A DNA stretch of 64,000 nt, from positions 62,001-126,000 of the forward strand of contig NZ_LQBQ01000002.1 of the NCBI RefSeq assembly GCF_001507595.1, given 5' to 3'. Under the pieces are notes generated by a model. The model had not been told where the DNA came from, ran no database searches, and was given only the letters and a program-made list of their open reading frames with translations. Shown here piece by piece: positions 44,924 through 53,737 of the stretch. The translations under genes were made by a program, and so were the position numbers. Position 1 is the first letter of the stretch. Each line of letters starts with the position of its first letter. Origin of the DNA: Ruegeria marisrubri. Its GTDB lineage: Bacteria; Pseudomonadota; Alphaproteobacteria; Rhodobacterales; Rhodobacteraceae.

Positions 44924-45031
44924 CACAACTGCCTCAATACCGGGATCGTTGACGCCCCGTTTTGCCCCAAATTACAGGCGGGGCCTTGTTTCGTCCAGAC
45001 AAAGTGACGGCGAAACAGGGGATTGTGGCAT

Positions 45032-46360
45032 TCAGGTCAGGGCCTTTTCGGCCGCCGCGCCCAGCCGCAGCAGCGCCTCTTCCCCGTTCGGATGGCCCAG
45101 CAGCATCAGCCCGCAACCGGGCGTTCCGGCGGGCAGCGTCAGCGCCGCCAGCCCCATCAGGTTGCCGATCCGCGTGTTGCGCAGGGCCAGAAGATTCTCG
45201 GTGACATAGTAGTCATGGTCGTTCATCAACCGTTCCCGGCCGGGCGGCAGGATCGGCGCGGTCGGGGCCAGCACGGCGTCAAAACCGGCGGTGGCCGCGT
45301 CCCATGCCGCGCGGCAGTTTTCCAGTCTGGCCCATGCGGCGACATAATCGGGGCCCGAGAACATCCTGCCCGCCCGGAACCGTTCGAGGATCTCGGGATA
45401 CATCGCGCCGGGATTCGCCTCGATCACGTCGCGCCACAGGCCGTAGGCCTCGGCGGTGTAGAGCGCCCCCGACAGCGCCATCGCCTCGGACAGCTCCGGC
45501 ACCTCCAGCGGCACGATCTCGGCCCCTGCGGCGGCCAGTCGCTGCAGGGCCGCGTCATGGGCCTTGCCCGGCGCCTCCCGCAGATCATCCCGCGCCACGG
45601 TCCGCAGGTCGGCAAAGCGCCGCCCCTTCAGCGATGCGCCCCGCAGATCGGCCGGCGTGCCGCCCTCGAGCAGCGCCAGCACCTGCGCCGCGTCCTCGAC
45701 CGAGCGGGCCAGCGGGCCGACCGTGTCGAATTTCAGGCACAGCGGCACCACGCCTTCGAGGCTCAGACGGCCCGAAGTGGTCTTGAGCCCCACCAGGTCG
45801 TTCCAGGCCGAGGGGATGCGCACCGAGCCGCCCGTGTCGGACCCGATGCCGCAAGCCGCCAGCCCCCAGGCCACCGATGCCGCCGCGCCCGAGGACGACC
45901 CGCCGGGAACGGCCGCCTCGTCGTGGATGCAGGGGGGCGTCGCGGTGATCGGGTTCAGGCCCAGCCCCGAAAAGGCCAGCTCGCTCATGTGGGTCTTGCC
46001 CAGGCAGACCGTGCCCATCGCGGTGGCGTTTCGCACCACCACGGCGTCAGCCTCGGGCACGCGATCCTTGAGCAGGGCCGAGCCAGCCTCGGTTCCGATC
46101 CCGGCAGTGTCGAACAGGTCTTTCCAACTGATCGGCACGCCATCGAGCAGCGAGCGCCGCAGACCCAGCCGGGCTCGGTCCCGCGCGGCCAGTGCCTCGG
46201 CCCGGGCGCGGTGGTGGGTGACGCGGGCATAGATGCGGTCGCGATGCGGATGGGCGTCGATGGCGGACAGGTAGCACTCGGTCAGTTCAACCGGGTCGAT
46301 CTGCCCTGCCCCGATCCCCCGGCCCAGATCGCTTGCCGTCATCCTCAGCCAGTCCTGCAT
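45032..46360 (-). CDS. Amidase (amidase signature family)
   Basis: 442 residues. The Ser-cisSer-Lys triad is visible as Lys80 (PISWKDLFDT), the GGSSSG segment at 153-158 and Ser179 (GSDTGGS). It hydrolyses an amide; the substrate cannot be told from the sequence, and GatA is excluded by context and length. The ATG at 46360 has GGAGGCAGAG in front. It lies 108 bases upstream of the aminotransferase on the same strand. Confidence 0.88.
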   Translation of the reverse strand: MQDWLRMTASDLGRGIGAGQIDPVELTECYLSAIDAHPHRDRIYARVTHHRARAEALAARDRARLGLRRSLLDGVPISWKDLFDTAGIGTEAGSALLKDRVPEADAVVVRNATAMGTVCLGKTHMSELAFSGLGLNPITATPPCIHDEAAVPGGSSSGAAASVAWGLAACGIGSDTGGSVRIPSAWNDLVGLKTTSGRLSLEGVVPLCLKFDTVGPLARSVEDAAQVLALLEGGTPADLRGASLKGRRFADLRTVARDDLREAPGKAHDAALQRLAAAGAEIVPLEVPELSEAMALSGALYTAEAYGLWRDVIEANPGAMYPEILERFRAGRMFSGPDYVAAWARLENCRAAWDAATAGFDAVLAPTAPILPPGRERLMNDHDYYVTENLLALRNTRIGNLMGLAALTLPAGTPGCGLMLLGHPNGEEALLRLGAAAEKALT

Positions 46361-46446
46361 CTCTGCCTCCGCTTTTGTCAGTCTTCGCGACGGTAGCGAC
46401 AGGACGGACCATGGACAATCCCGAACGGTCGCGCATATTGCAGGCC

Positions 46447-47673
46447 ATGGAAAAGGTTTCGGATATCCTGATCGGGGGCGGCGGCCTGAATGGCCCGGCC
46501 TTGGCATTGGCACTGGCGCAGACCGGTCACTCGGTGACGGTGATCGACGCACTGGCCGAGAAAGTACGCAAGAACGCGGCCTTTGACGGGCGCGCCTACG
46601 CGCTGGCGCTGGCCTCGAAACGGCTGCTGGCGGCCATCGGTATCTGGGAGCGGGTCGCCGAGCACGCGCAGCCGATGCTGGAGATCAAGGTGACCGATGG
46701 CCATGCGGGCGAAGGGCCTTCGCCGTTCTTCATGCATTTCGACCATGCCGAGATCGAGGAAGGCCCGATGGGCTACATGGTCGAGGACCGCCACCTGCGC
46801 CGGGCGTTTCTGGACGCCATGGCCGAGGAAAAGGCGATCACCCAGATCAGCGGCAAGTCGGTGGTGGCGCAGGAAACCGATGCCACCGGCGCGACCGTGA
46901 CGCTGGACGACGGAACCCATCTGCGCGGACGCCTGCTGGTCGGCTGCGACGGACGCCGCAGCGGCACCGCGCAGAGGGCCGGGATCAAGCGCACCGGCTG
47001 GGACTATGGCCAGACGGCGCTGGTCTGCGCCATCGCGCATGAGAAACCGCATCACGGCATCGCGCACCAGTTCTTCATGCCGCCGGGGCCGCTGGCGATC
47101 CTGCCGCTGACCGGCAACCGCAGCTCGATCGTCTGGAGCGAGCGCAGCGAGATGGCCCAGCGCATCAACGCAATGTCGGACGAGGATTACCTTCAGGTGC
47201 TGCGCCCGCGCTTTGGCGATTTCCTGGGCGAGATCAAGCTGGAGGGCCAGCGGTTCACCTATCCGCTGAACCTGACCGTCGCCAATTCCTTCATCGCCGA
47301 GCGGCTGGCGCTGGTGGGCGATGCCGCGCACGGGATGCACCCGATCGCGGGTCAGGGCCTGAACGCAGGTCTGCGTGACGTGGGCGCCCTGGCCGAGGTG
47401 CTGACGCTGGCCGGGCGGCGGGGCGAGGACATCGGCTCGACCCTCGTTCTGGAACGGTATCAGGAGTGGCGGCGGTTCGACACGGCGACGCTTGCGCTGG
47501 CGACGGATGCGTTCAACCGGCTGTTTTCCAACGACAACCCCATCCTGCGGCTGGGCCGCGACATCGGCATGGGCGTCGTCAACGCCATTCCCGGCCTGCG
47601 CCGTGGCTTCGTGCGCGAGGCCGCCGGGCTGACCGGAGACCTGCCGAAACTTCTGCAGGGGCGCGCGATCTAG
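46447..47673 (+). CDS. UbiH-type flavin monooxygenase
   Basis: 408 residues. FAD-binding [15 protein letters not shown] at 10-24, the conserved EDRHLR stretch, and [21 protein letters not shown] at about 287-307. It resembles UbiH/UbiF hydroxylases that add hydroxyls to the ubiquinone ring. ATG at 46447 is used; ATG at 46411 is also possible. Its stop codon overlaps the opposite stop codon of the Trm112-like gene as CTAG. Confidence 0.85.
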   Translation: MEKVSDILIGGGGLNGPALALALAQTGHSVTVIDALAEKVRKNAAFDGRAYALALASKRLLAAIGIWERVAEHAQPMLEIKVTDGHAGEGPSPFFMHFDHAEIEEGPMGYMVEDRHLRRAFLDAMAEEKAITQISGKSVVAQETDATGATVTLDDGTHLRGRLLVGCDGRRSGTAQRAGIKRTGWDYGQTALVCAIAHEKPHHGIAHQFFMPPGPLAILPLTGNRSSIVWSERSEMAQRINAMSDEDYLQVLRPRFGDFLGEIKLEGQRFTYPLNLTVANSFIAERLALVGDAAHGMHPIAGQGLNAGLRDVGALAEVLTLAGRRGEDIGSTLVLERYQEWRRFDTATLALATDAFNRLFSNDNPILRLGRDIGMGVVNAIPGLRRGFVREAAGLTGDLPKLLQGRAI

Positions 47674-47855
47674 TCCAGCTTGCGGGCTTCGTCCACCAGC
47701 ATGACCGGGATGCCGTTGCGGATCGGAAAGGCAAGGCCAGCCGCCTTCGAGATCAGTTCCTGCCGCTCGGCGTCATACTCAAGCGTGGTGTGCGTCTGCG
47801 GGCAGACCAGCGCCTCGAGCATCCGGCGATCAAAGGCGGGTTGGGGTTCGGTCAT
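47670..47855 (-). CDS. Trm112-like small zinc-ribbon-type protein
   Basis: 61 residues. [17 protein letters not shown] and [16 protein letters not shown] are typical of bacterial Trm112 (YcaR) proteins, but only one of the cysteines of the zinc site remains. In other organisms Trm112 activates methyltransferases. It overlaps the LON-domain gene by four bases (ATGA). Confidence 0.88.
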   Translation of the reverse strand: MTEPQPAFDRRMLEALVCPQTHTTLEYDAERQELISKAAGLAFPIRNGIPVMLVDEARKLD

Positions 47856-48493
47856 TGCAGGGTTTCCTCGTTTGAGCCGCCGCGCAGGGCGAATTCGATC
47901 AAAGTGACCAGCGTTTCGCGCCGGGTTTTCAGGCAGGGCGCCTCGAGCAGCGCCTGTTTGTCCTCGGGGTCGAAATCCAGCAGCATCGACAGGGAGTTGA
48001 CGAGCAGTTCGTCATCGGCGTCCTTGAGCGTCTCCCAATCGGTCGAGAGGTGACGCGCGGCGAAGAACCGCTCGAGCAGGCGCAGAAAGCGGGTCCGGTT
48101 GAAGGTGTCATCCGCCTCGGGCTTGCCCAGATCACGTTCGAACCCGTCCCAGGACACGGTGCAACGCTGATAGGGCGCAAAACCATCGACGCGCGAACGG
48201 ATGCGAAAGCGCGAGATGCCGGTCAGGGTGATCAGATAGCGCCCGTCCTCGGTTTCCGAGAACTGCGTGACCCGCCCGGCGCAGCCGATCAGGTGCAGAT
48301 TGTCACCGTTTCCCTTGCAGGGGTTGGGCTGGACCATGCCGATCAGCCGCTCGGACGTCTTCAGCGCGTCATCCAGCATCTGCAGATAGCGCGGCTCGAA
48401 GATGTGCAGCGGCAACCGCGCCCGGGGCAGCAGAAGCGCACCGGGCAACGGGAAGACCGGAACCGTCTCCGGAAGATCGGCTGGGTGCATCAT
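47852..48493 (-). CDS. LON-domain (PUA-like) protein
   Basis: 213 residues. It has only the N-terminal LON substrate-binding domain: [25 protein letters not shown] and [27 protein letters not shown]. No ATPase or protease part follows, as in the YcaR-neighbour proteins of many Alphaproteobacteria. Role unknown. Translationally coupled to the Trm112-like gene. Confidence 0.9.
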   Translation of the reverse strand: MMHPADLPETVPVFPLPGALLLPRARLPLHIFEPRYLQMLDDALKTSERLIGMVQPNPCKGNGDNLHLIGCAGRVTQFSETEDGRYLITLTGISRFRIRSRVDGFAPYQRCTVSWDGFERDLGKPEADDTFNRTRFLRLLERFFAARHLSTDWETLKDADDELLVNSLSMLLDFDPEDKQALLEAPCLKTRRETLVTLIEFALRGGSNEETLQ

Positions 48494-48520
48494 GTACCCG
48501 AGTGTAGCTCTGATCCGGAT

Positions 48521-49438
48521 TTAGGCAAATATCATCGAACTGAGCTTGCGCCGGCCGTTCAGAACGATCGGGTCGTTCGGCTTGAGCGCGTCGAAAATGG
48601 TGAACAGCTGCGTCTTGGCGGCGCCGTCATTCCATTCGCGGTCGCGGCGGAAGAGCTCGAGCAGCTGCGCTACGGCCTCTTCGGCATTGCCATTGGCATA
48701 GAGCGCCTGCGCCAGATCGAACCGGGCCTGATGATTGTCCGGCTCGGCCTCGACCTGCGCGGTCAATTCGGCGACCGGCCCGGCATCGGCGGCCTGCTTG
48801 GCCAGTTCCAGCTGGGCATGGGCCGCTTCCAGTTCGGGAGCGCCGGAAATTTCGGCGGGTGCGCCGTTCAGAACCGCCTCGGCCTGGTCCAGATCGCCCA
48901 GAGCGATATGCGCGCGCACCAGCCCGCCATAGGCACCGGCATGGTTGGGATCCTCGCCCAGAATGGCGGCGAAGGTCTGTGCCGCGTCCGCAGCGGCGCC
49001 CTCGGCCAGCATCTCTTCGGCCGCGGCAACCGCATCATCCAGCTGCTCCCCCGGGCTTTCGCCCCCGGCGGCCTTGATCACGCGATCCACGAAGGCCTTG
49101 ATCTCTGACCCCGGCAGCGCGCCCTGGAACCCGTCAACCGGCTGCCCCTTGTAGAAGGCATAAACCGTCGGGATCGACTGGATGCGCATCTGCGCCGCGA
49201 TCATCTGCGACTCGTCCACGTTGATCTTGACCATCTTCACCGCGCCCTTGGCCGCGGTCACGGCCTCTTCCAGCATCGGGCCCAGCGTCTTGCACGGGCC
49301 GCACCAGGGCGCCCAGAAGTCCACGATCACCGGAACCTGCTGCGACTCCTCGACCACGTCGGTCATGAAGGTGGCTTCGGTCCCGTCCTTGATGAGATCG
49401 GTGGCGGCGGGTGTGCCTGCGCCGTTCAGAATATCCAT
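48521..49438 (-). CDS. Thioredoxin with TPR tail (CnoX/YbbN type)
   Basis: 305 residues. Thioredoxin domain with active CGPC at 46-49 in FWAPWCGPCK, then TPR-like helices from about 130 to 300. Proteins of this kind are chaperone-redox helpers that pass substrates to GroEL or DnaK. Unlike E. coli CnoX, where the motif is altered, the redox pair is complete here. It follows exonuclease III by 86 bases. Confidence 0.88.
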   Translation of the reverse strand: MDILNGAGTPAATDLIKDGTEATFMTDVVEESQQVPVIVDFWAPWCGPCKTLGPMLEEAVTAAKGAVKMVKINVDESQMIAAQMRIQSIPTVYAFYKGQPVDGFQGALPGSEIKAFVDRVIKAAGGESPGEQLDDAVAAAEEMLAEGAAADAAQTFAAILGEDPNHAGAYGGLVRAHIALGDLDQAEAVLNGAPAEISGAPELEAAHAQLELAKQAADAGPVAELTAQVEAEPDNHQARFDLAQALYANGNAEEAVAQLLELFRRDREWNDGAAKTQLFTIFDALKPNDPIVLNGRRKLSSMIFA

Positions 49439-49524
49439 GGCTTCAACTCTCCGGTTCGAACTTGGCCTCTATATGCAGTCGCTTGCACCGGAAACCAAGA
49501 GCCGAGTTCAACGGTACCGCCCAC

Positions 49525-50313
49525 TCAGAGATCGAATGTCGCGAAAACGGGGGCGTGATCGCTGGGCTTCTCCCATCCGCGGGCATCGCGCAGGATGCGG
49601 CTGGAATGGCCCGCGTTCGAGATGTCGGGCGTCGCCCAGATGTGATCCAGCCGCCGGCCCTTGTCGGCGGCATCCCAGTCGCGCGCCCGGTAGGACCACC
49701 AGCTGTAGAGCTGCCCCTCGGGGATGTCCTGACGGGTAATGTCCACCCAGCGGCCGGCGTCCTGCGTCTCGGCCAGATGCTCGACCTCGATGGGGGTATG
49801 CGAGACGACCTTGAGCAACTGCTTGTGCGACCAGACGTCATCCTCGCGCGGGGCGATGTTCAGATCGCCCACCAGAATGGATTTCTCGGGGCGCTCGGCG
49901 TGGAACCAGTCGCGCATGTCGGTGAGGTAGTCGAGTTTCTGACCGAATTTCTCGTTCACCTCGCGATCCGGCACGTCGCCGCCCGCCGGGACGTAAAAGT
50001 TGTGAATGACGACGCCATTCTCAAGCCGCCCGGCCACGTGGCGAGCATGGCCCAGACCGGCGAAATCCTTGTCGCCCAGATCCTCGATCGGCAGCCGCGA
50101 CAGGATGGCGACGCCGTTATAGCCCTTCTGGCCCCGCGCGATCATGTGGCCATAGCCCAGCTCTCGGAAACCCTCCATCGGGATCTTGTCCACCGGCGAC
50201 TTGCACTCCTGCAGACACAGGACATCCGGTGCCGCTTCCTGCAGCAGTTTGATCACGATGGGCTCGCGCAGACGGACCGAGTTGATGTTCCAGGTGGCGA
50301 GCGTGAAGGGCAT
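49525..50313 (-). CDS. xth: Exodeoxyribonuclease III
   Basis: 262 residues, endonuclease/exonuclease/phosphatase fold. TLATWNINSVRLR at the start, CLQECKS with the metal glutamate, VGDLNIAPREDDVW and SDHAPVFA at the end are all present. It repairs abasic sites. The ATG at 50313 has AAGGAAG upstream. Confidence 0.95.
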   Translation of the reverse strand: MPFTLATWNINSVRLREPIVIKLLQEAAPDVLCLQECKSPVDKIPMEGFRELGYGHMIARGQKGYNGVAILSRLPIEDLGDKDFAGLGHARHVAGRLENGVVIHNFYVPAGGDVPDREVNEKFGQKLDYLTDMRDWFHAERPEKSILVGDLNIAPREDDVWSHKQLLKVVSHTPIEVEHLAETQDAGRWVDITRQDIPEGQLYSWWSYRARDWDAADKGRRLDHIWATPDISNAGHSSRILRDARGWEKPSDHAPVFATFDL

Positions 50314-50410
50314 GGGCGGGTCTTCCTTGGTCAAAGTCAGCACAACCTAACGCGAGGGGCGGTGATGTGCCATCGGAAATGGGTGCAACACGCAGGAGAC
50401 CCTACACAGG

Positions 50411-50440
50411 TCAAAAAAAGGCCGGGCCAATGGCCCGGCC
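50411..50440 (-). terminator. Strong terminator on the minus strand downstream of cenR
   Basis: GGCCGGGCC-ATT-GGCCCGGCC followed by TTTTTTT on the minus strand. It lies 104 bases after the cenR stop, further than usual, leaving space for a structured 3' RNA. Confidence 0.92.
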
Positions 50441-50544
50441 AGTCCAACAGGGAGGTACATGTCATGACCCGGACATGCGCGGGTTGAGTAAACCTTAAAC
50501 TTGCAGACAAGGTATCACTTTGACCGAAGTCAATCCATACCGAC
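50412..50544 (-). ncRNA. Candidate 3'-UTR small RNA of cenR
   Basis: The 133 bases between the cenR stop and the terminator have no open frame on the minus strand. They contain TTGAC-TTCG-GTCAA as a small hairpin, a CCTCCC stretch just before the terminator stem that could pair with ribosome sites, and a T-tract end. This is the shape of a 3'-derived small RNA; expression is not shown. Confidence 0.35.
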
Positions 50545-51231
50545 TTACGTCACAAGCCTATATCCGCCCGACTCTGTGACCAAAAGGCGCGCATTCGAAG
50601 GATCGGGCTCGATTTTCTGGCGCAGCCGGTAGATATGCGTTTCCAGTGTGTGGGTCGTCACGCCGGCATTGTAGCCCCAGACCTCGTGCAGCAAAACGTC
50701 GCGCGGAACCACGCCATCCGTCGAGCGATACAGGAACTTGAGGATGTTGGTCTCTTTCTCGGTCAGGCGGATCTTCCGGTCATCCTCGGTGATCAGCATC
50801 TTCATCGCCGGTTTGAACGTGTAAGGCCCAAGGACAAAGATCGCGTCCTCGGACTGTTCATGCTGGCGCAGCTGTGCCCGGATCCGGGCCAGCAGCACCG
50901 GAAACTTGAACGGCTTGGAGACATAGTCGTTGGCCCCGGCATCCAGACCCAGGATGGTGTCGGCATCGCTGTCATGGCCGGTCAGCATCAGGATCGGGCT
51001 CTTGACCCCCTGCTTGCGCATGAGCCGGCACAGCTCGCGCCCGTCGGTATCCGGAAGGCCCACGTCGAGAATGATCAGGTCATAGATCGCCTCTTTCACG
51101 CGCTCCAATGCGCTTTGGCCGTCCGACGCCTCGAACACGTCGAAATCCTCGGTCAGCACCAACTGTTCGCTGAGCGCCTCGCGCAGATCATCGTCGTCAT
51201 CCACCAGCAGGATTTTCTTGAGCTGAGCCAT
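50545..51231 (-). CDS. cenR: OmpR-type response regulator CenR
   Basis: 228 residues. Receiver domain with phospho-Asp56 (LIILDVGLPDTDGRE) and the winged-helix domain with RLTEKETNILKFLYRS and the ETHIYRLRQKIE recognition helix. The sequence is close to CenR, an essential regulator of envelope and cell division in Alphaproteobacteria. GGAGGACCGGGAC stands before the ATG. No sensor kinase is nearby. It diverges from ribA across 162 bases. Confidence 0.85.
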   Translation of the reverse strand: MAQLKKILLVDDDDDLREALSEQLVLTEDFDVFEASDGQSALERVKEAIYDLIILDVGLPDTDGRELCRLMRKQGVKSPILMLTGHDSDADTILGLDAGANDYVSKPFKFPVLLARIRAQLRQHEQSEDAIFVLGPYTFKPAMKMLITEDDRKIRLTEKETNILKFLYRSTDGVVPRDVLLHEVWGYNAGVTTHTLETHIYRLRQKIEPDPSNARLLVTESGGYRLVT

Positions 51232-51329
51232 GTCCCGGTCCTCCTGATCCTTTTGCATCACTTGAGCGCCAGAAGTGCAATCGGCAATATTTGCTGCAAG
51301 GCACTCACGTCCTCGTGTCCAATGCGACG

Positions 51330-51346
51330 GAAATGTTTCACATTTC
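51330..51346. promoter_or_regulatory. Inverted repeat GAAATG-N5-CATTTC between cenR and ribA
   Basis: Six-base perfect arms 48 bases before ribA, about 100 bases from cenR. It is the only clear symmetry in this divergent region and may be a regulator site, possibly for CenR itself. Confidence 0.35.
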
Positions 51347-51393
51347 TCGAACAAGCGCATAAGTAGGGCGCGGAGCGTTACAGGATAACAGGC

Positions 51394-52488
51394 ATGAGTC
51401 TTTTTCCGGATATTACCGAGCTTCTGGCACGCGCCCGCGCAGACCTGCGCATGGGCGTGCCGGTCGTGCTGGTCGATGACACCGGTTTCAGCGTGCTGGC
51501 GCTGTCGGCGGAAACCCTCGGCCCGCAGCGGCTGGCCGATCTTCGGGCACTGGGCGGCACGCCCGTGGTGGCCATCACCGGGCGCCGGGCGGAGACGCTG
51601 AAGGCGCGCGCCTATGACGGCGATCTGGCGCGGGTGGTGATCCCGGCAGACGTGGACATGGCCTGGGTGCAGGCGGTGGCCGATCCTTCGGACGATCTGA
51701 ACGCGCCGATGAAGGGGCCGCTGATGACCCAGCGCGACGGCAGCGCCAGCCTGCATCGCATCGCGATCGCACTGACGAAATCCGCGCGACTTCTGCCGGC
51801 GGCGGTGGTGCTGCCCATCGAGGATGGCCGCGCCTTTGCCGCCACGCATGGGCTGACCTGCATCAATCACGCGCTTGCCGCCCCACACCTGGCCGACCGC
51901 AGCCCCCTGCACGAGGTTGTCGCCGCACGCCTGCCGATGGAGGTGTCCGAGGCCGGTCGCCTGCACGTCTTCCGCCCCGAGGATGGCGGCGAAGAGCATT
52001 ACGCGGTCGAGATCGGCCGCCCCGACAGGGACAAGCCGGTTCTCGCGCGTCTGCACTCGGCCTGCTTCACCGGCGACCTGATGGGCAGCCTGAAATGCGA
52101 TTGCGGCCCGCAGCTGCGCGGTGCCCTTGCCCAGATGGGAGCCGAAGGCGCGGGCGTGCTGCTCTATCTCAACCAGGAGGGGCGGGGCATCGGGCTGGCC
52201 AACAAGATGCGCGCCTATTTCCTGCAGGACCAGGGATTCGACACGGTCGAGGCCAACCACCGGCTGGGCTTCGAGGATGACGAGCGCGATTTCCGCCTCG
52301 GTTCGGACATCCTGAAATCCATGGGCTTCAAATCGGTGCGGCTGTTGACCAACAACCCGGCCAAGATCGCGATGATGGAGCGCACTGGCATCGCGGTGAC
52401 CGAACGTGTGCCGCTCAAGGTCGGCGAGACGGCCCACAACCGTGGCTATCTGGCAACCAAGGCCGCCAAGTCGGGCCACCTGCTGTGA
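51394..52488 (+). CDS. ribA: GTP cyclohydrolase II with N-terminal extension
   Basis: 364 residues. The C-terminal half is GTP cyclohydrolase II, with zinc ligands Cys224, Cys235 and Cys237 (SACFTGDLMGSLKCDCG) and YLNQEGRGIGLANKMRAY. It opens GTP as the first committed step to riboflavin. The first 190 residues resemble a decayed RibB (DHBP synthase) domain: VPVVLVDD is like it but the usual acidic catalytic stretch is lost. It overlaps the next gene by four bases. Confidence 0.9.
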   Translation: MSLFPDITELLARARADLRMGVPVVLVDDTGFSVLALSAETLGPQRLADLRALGGTPVVAITGRRAETLKARAYDGDLARVVIPADVDMAWVQAVADPSDDLNAPMKGPLMTQRDGSASLHRIAIALTKSARLLPAAVVLPIEDGRAFAATHGLTCINHALAAPHLADRSPLHEVVAARLPMEVSEAGRLHVFRPEDGGEEHYAVEIGRPDRDKPVLARLHSACFTGDLMGSLKCDCGPQLRGALAQMGAEGAGVLLYLNQEGRGIGLANKMRAYFLQDQGFDTVEANHRLGFEDDERDFRLGSDILKSMGFKSVRLLTNNPAKIAMMERTGIAVTERVPLKVGETAHNRGYLATKAAKSGHLL

Positions 52489-52985
52489 CGCCTTTCGATC
52501 TGGTCCTGACGCCGCAGGGCGTCCGGTTTCGCGGCCGCCGGTTTCCCTGTTCGATCGGTCGAGGCGGCCTGAGCGGCAACAAGCGTGAAGGCGACAGCGC
52601 CACGCCGACCGGGACGCACCGCATCGTGGGAATGCTCTACCGGCCTGACCGGATGGCGGCTCCTGCGTCTTGGGCCGTCGCGATCGGGCCGGGGGATCTG
52701 TGGTCGGATGACATGGGCGACGCGGCCTACAACCATCTGGTCCGCGCGCCCTACGGGCGCAGCCACGAAAAGCTGCGCCGTGCCGATCCGCTGTATGATC
52801 TTGTTCTGATCACCGACTGGAACTGGCCGAACGCCGTTCCGGGACGTGGTTCGGCGATCTTTGTCCACCAATGGCGGCGCCCGGGCTATCCCACCGAGGG
52901 CTGCGTGGCCTTCCGCCGCGATCACCTGCGCTGGATTGCGGAAAGAATTGTGCCGGGAACGCGGCTGATCATCCCTGCGGCTTGA
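52485..52985 (+). CDS. L,D-transpeptidase (YkuD) family protein
   Basis: 166 residues. The catalytic His and Cys are in IFVHQWRRPGYPTEGCVAF. It lacks a signal peptide, as in the YafK/ErfK-like small group, so it may be cytosolic or use another route. It starts with GTG inside the ribA stop (GTGA), so it is coupled to ribA. It overlaps the yggS-like gene by 17 bases at the 3' end. Confidence 0.85.
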   Translation: MTPFDLVLTPQGVRFRGRRFPCSIGRGGLSGNKREGDSATPTGTHRIVGMLYRPDRMAAPASWAVAIGPGDLWSDDMGDAAYNHLVRAPYGRSHEKLRRADPLYDLVLITDWNWPNAVPGRGSAIFVHQWRRPGYPTEGCVAFRRDHLRWIAERIVPGTRLIIPAA

Positions 52986-53628
52986 CCCGCTCGCCGAAAA
53001 TCGCCGAGCCGATACGCACATGGGTCGCGCCCAGCGCGATGGCCTTTTCGAAATCGTCGCTCATGCCCATCGAGAGATCCGACAGCCCGTTGCGCTCGGC
53101 GATCTTGGCCAGCAGCGCGAAATGCAGCGAGGGTTCCTCGTCAACGGGCGGGATGCACATCAACCCGCGCACCGGCAGATCCAGCGCCTTGCATTCGGCG
53201 ATGAACGAATCCGCCTCGGCCGGCATGACGCCCGCCTTCTGTTCTTCCTCGCCCGTGTTCACCTGAACGAACAGGTCCGGGCATTTGCCCATCTCCTGCG
53301 CGAGACGGGCGATGGTTTTCGCCAGCTTGGGCCGGTCAACCGAATGGATGGCGTGGAAAAGCTCCATTGCCTGCCGCGCCTTGTTGGTCTGCAGGGGGCC
53401 GATCAGGTGCAGGTCGATACCTTCGTAGCGCTCCATGAAGGCGGGCCACTTGCCGGCCGCCTCCTGCACGCGGTTTTCGCCAAAGCACCGGTGACCCTGC
53501 TGCAACACGGCCTCGACCCGCTCGTCCGGCTGCACCTTGGACACGGCGATCAGCTTGACCGACCCGGCGGGGCGGCCTGCCGCGGCCTCGGCCTTGGCGA
53601 TGCGGGCGGTGATGTCTTGCAACGGCAT
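52969..53628 (-). CDS. PLP-homeostasis protein YggS/PROSC
   Basis: 219 residues. PLP lysine 31 (IAVSKVQP), CFGENRVQE, LHLIGPLQTNKAR and VRIGSAIFGER are intact. The protein binds pyridoxal phosphate and balances its pools. The ATG at 53628 has GAGGAGCC upstream. Confidence 0.94.
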   Translation of the reverse strand: MPLQDITARIAKAEAAAGRPAGSVKLIAVSKVQPDERVEAVLQQGHRCFGENRVQEAAGKWPAFMERYEGIDLHLIGPLQTNKARQAMELFHAIHSVDRPKLAKTIARLAQEMGKCPDLFVQVNTGEEEQKAGVMPAEADSFIAECKALDLPVRGLMCIPPVDEEPSLHFALLAKIAERNGLSDLSMGMSDDFEKAIALGATHVRIGSAIFGERVKPQG

Positions 53629-53677
53629 GAGGCTCCTCGATCTGTTGTTTTCCGGCAGGAAAACACCAACTGGGCGC

Positions 53678-53708
53678 AAAAGAAAAGGGCAGGTCCGAAG
53701 ACCTGCCC
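53678..53708 (-). terminator. Rho-independent terminator of the porin gene
   Basis: GGGCAGGTC-TTCG-GACCTGCCC followed by TTTTCTTTT on the minus strand. The TTCG loop is a very stable tetraloop. It lies 30 bases after the porin stop. Confidence 0.95.
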
Positions 53709-53737
53709 AGATTCGATACCGTCAAGCGGTGTTCAGC

